From the NCBI RefSeq assembly GCF_900163965.1, contig NZ_FULE01000049.1, positions 1-52,857 on the forward strand: a stretch of 52,857 nt of DNA. The letters run 5' to 3'. The position numbers and the translations under genes were made by a program. Below, piece after piece: positions 51,958 through 52,857 of the stretch. Within the stretch, counting starts at the first letter, position 1. Each line of letters starts with the position of its first letter. Source of the stretch: Vibrio ruber DSM 16370 (lineage in GTDB: Bacteria; Pseudomonadota; Gammaproteobacteria; Enterobacterales; Vibrionaceae). The notes under the pieces were generated by a model. That model searched no databases. It was not told the DNA's origin and worked only from the letters and a program-made list of their open reading frames with translations.

Positions 51958-52641
51958 ATGGAAGAACTAAAAAAGGTTGAAGAATTGATCCTGTCATTCT
52001 TCTGTGAATCACATGATTTTAATGGAATTCCACTTAGGCAAATTTCACGGGACTTAGAATTGGAATATGAGCATTCTATTGATCTAGTCAAAGAATTGGT
52101 GAAGTCTGAAGTTGCTTCAATCCAATCTAGTTCCAATCCTCATATCATTGGTTTCTCTCATCATAATGCAAATTCCCAACTTCAAGTTCTTGAACATGCA
52201 AAGAGTGTTAAGGTTGAGTCTCAAGCATTTGGAATGCTTGAGGTGCAAATTGAGCAAACCGATTATCCTATCTGTGTTTATCCAACTAGAAGACTCGCGA
52301 AAGAAAGTCGAGATCTAACAGTATTTGGTAATGCCAAATATACTATTCAACTAGCATCAGCTGAACCCCAATTAGCTTTTAGGTTCTTTGAAACTGATGT
52401 GCTAGAGCGCTATTCAAATGACCCAAGATTTGATTTTGAATTTCGGGATTTCAGCGGCTCAATTTCATGTAAATATGATGAGGGTGGTAATCCTATTCTT
52501 AGAGATGAAGATCAGATCTTTGTGAAGTCATTCGGACTAGGCTTTGACTCAGAGTCAAGCCGAGTTGTGGCTGTTTTATTACGTGATCTAGGTAAGCTTT
52601 CATGGGAACATCAAGTATATTGGAGTGACCTGCTCCCCTAA
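51958..52641 (+). CDS. Unknown protein, C-terminally truncated by IS insertion
   Basis: A 227-residue reading frame with a strong GGAGG 4-5 bases before ATG. The N-terminal part (IPLRQISRDLELEYEHSIDLVKELV) may be winged-helix-like; the middle is mixed alpha/beta with VYPTRRLAKESRD. I do not recognise the family. The terminal IS begins at 52626, so the last five residues (DLLP and the stop region) come from IS sequence and the native C-terminus is missing. The frame reads smoothly up to the boundary (GLGFDSESSRVVAVLLRDLGKLSWEHQVYW), suggesting an active gene before insertion. GC is low, as in the left-hand accessory pair. Confidence 0.7.
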   Translation: MEELKKVEELILSFFCESHDFNGIPLRQISRDLELEYEHSIDLVKELVKSEVASIQSSSNPHIIGFSHHNANSQLQVLEHAKSVKVESQAFGMLEVQIEQTDYPICVYPTRRLAKESRDLTVFGNAKYTIQLASAEPQLAFRFFETDVLERYSNDPRFDFEFRDFSGSISCKYDEGGNPILRDEDQIFVKSFGLGFDSESSRVVAVLLRDLGKLSWEHQVYWSDLLP

Positions 52642-52857
52642 ATCTAGTCCAGTCTATACTTAGTGATGTTCATCCAACCAAGGAGATGATGAACATGAAG
52701 AAGCGATTCAACGAACAACAGATCATTACCATTCTTAAAGAAGCCGAAGCAGGTATTCCCGTCAGGGAGTTGTGCCGTAAACACGGGATCTCGGATGCGA
52801 CTTTTTACACCTGGCGCAAAAAATATGCGGGAATGGATGTCTCCGAAGCCCGTCGGC
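52626..52857 (+). mobile_element. IS3-family insertion sequence, one end (partial)
   Basis: Begins TGACCTGCTCCCC at 52626 and is the exact inverse of bases 1-232. It is inserted in the unknown gene at 51958, and its far end is outside the window. Direct target repeats cannot be checked because only one end of each copy is present. Confidence 0.85.
52695..52857 (+). CDS. IS3-family transposase OrfA, N-terminal part (runs off window)
   Basis: Same product as the copy at the other end of the window (MKKRFNEQQIITILKEAEAG...). AGGAG lies 9 bases before ATG at 52695. It carries the helix-turn-helix; the rest of OrfA and OrfB is not present. Confidence 0.85.
   Translation, partial: MKKRFNEQQIITILKEAEAGIPVRELCRKHGISDATFYTWRKKYAGMDVSEARR

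Noticed and set aside
1..52857. Composite transposon bounded by the two IS copies
   Set aside because: The 52-kb interior is mostly core-type Vibrio genes, so transposition as a unit is implausible; assembly breaks at IS copies are the simpler reading.

Overview
The window looks like a piece of a Vibrio or close Vibrionaceae chromosome. Three things point there: a glycine-cleavage cluster with an XRE-cupin regulator in the arrangement I recall from Vibrio chromosome 2, a GlyGly-CTERM trypsin-like protease, and FabV-type enoyl reductase, EAL and chemotaxis genes in typical Vibrio style. This is inference from gene content; no rRNA or tRNA is present to fix the species. Both window ends lie inside the same IS3-family insertion sequence, in inverted orientation (1-232 and 52626-52857), so the window is probably an assembly unit broken at IS copies.

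Layout. 1-2480: IS end, then an AT-rich accessory pair, an EcoRI-type adenine methyltransferase followed by a DUF262-HNH nuclease. 2767-8431: glycine cleavage genes gcvP and gcvH (minus), an XRE-cupin regulator and gcvT (plus). 8533-16388: secreted serine protease, PAS-GGDEF-EAL protein, CreA-like lipoprotein, unknown protein, a second-type acetate kinase and a methyl-accepting chemotaxis protein.

16637-36756: a 20-kb beta-glucan utilisation locus. LacI regulator 1, a binding-protein-dependent sugar ABC importer, a GH1 beta-glucosidase, the ABC ATPase and a GH94 phosphorylase form one operon. It is followed by a GH116 glycosidase, LacI regulator 2, a convergent GH9 lipoprotein glucanase, a secreted GH16 glucanase, a two-domain lipoprotein and a LamB-type porin. 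The inferred flow is: GH16 and GH9 cut polymer outside or in the envelope, the porin passes oligomers, the ABC system imports them, and GH1, GH94 and GH116 (no signal peptides) finish degradation in the cytosol.

37081-45530: cutA, a DnaJ-related protein, a GAF-GGDEF-EAL protein, a second-type FabV, tesA, and the divergent ybbA-ybbP exporter-like pair.

45531-52857: accessory region. A structured ~480-bp repeat unit (modules X and Y) occurs twice in tandem, and X recurs alone at 47924-48130. One X hairpin shows compensatory base changes between copies, and each X ends in a terminator-like hairpin. Between X-Y units lies an orphan type I-F mini-CRISPR array and a nucleotidyltransferase-HEPN gene, bounded on both sides by the same repeat-junction sequence. 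Then come a VgrG with a membrane-active-looking C-terminal extension, its overlapping small membrane protein (likely immunity), and an unknown gene cut by the terminal IS. The repeat-flanked CRISPR/HEPN segment and the methyltransferase/DUF262-HNH pair are the best candidates for something undescribed.
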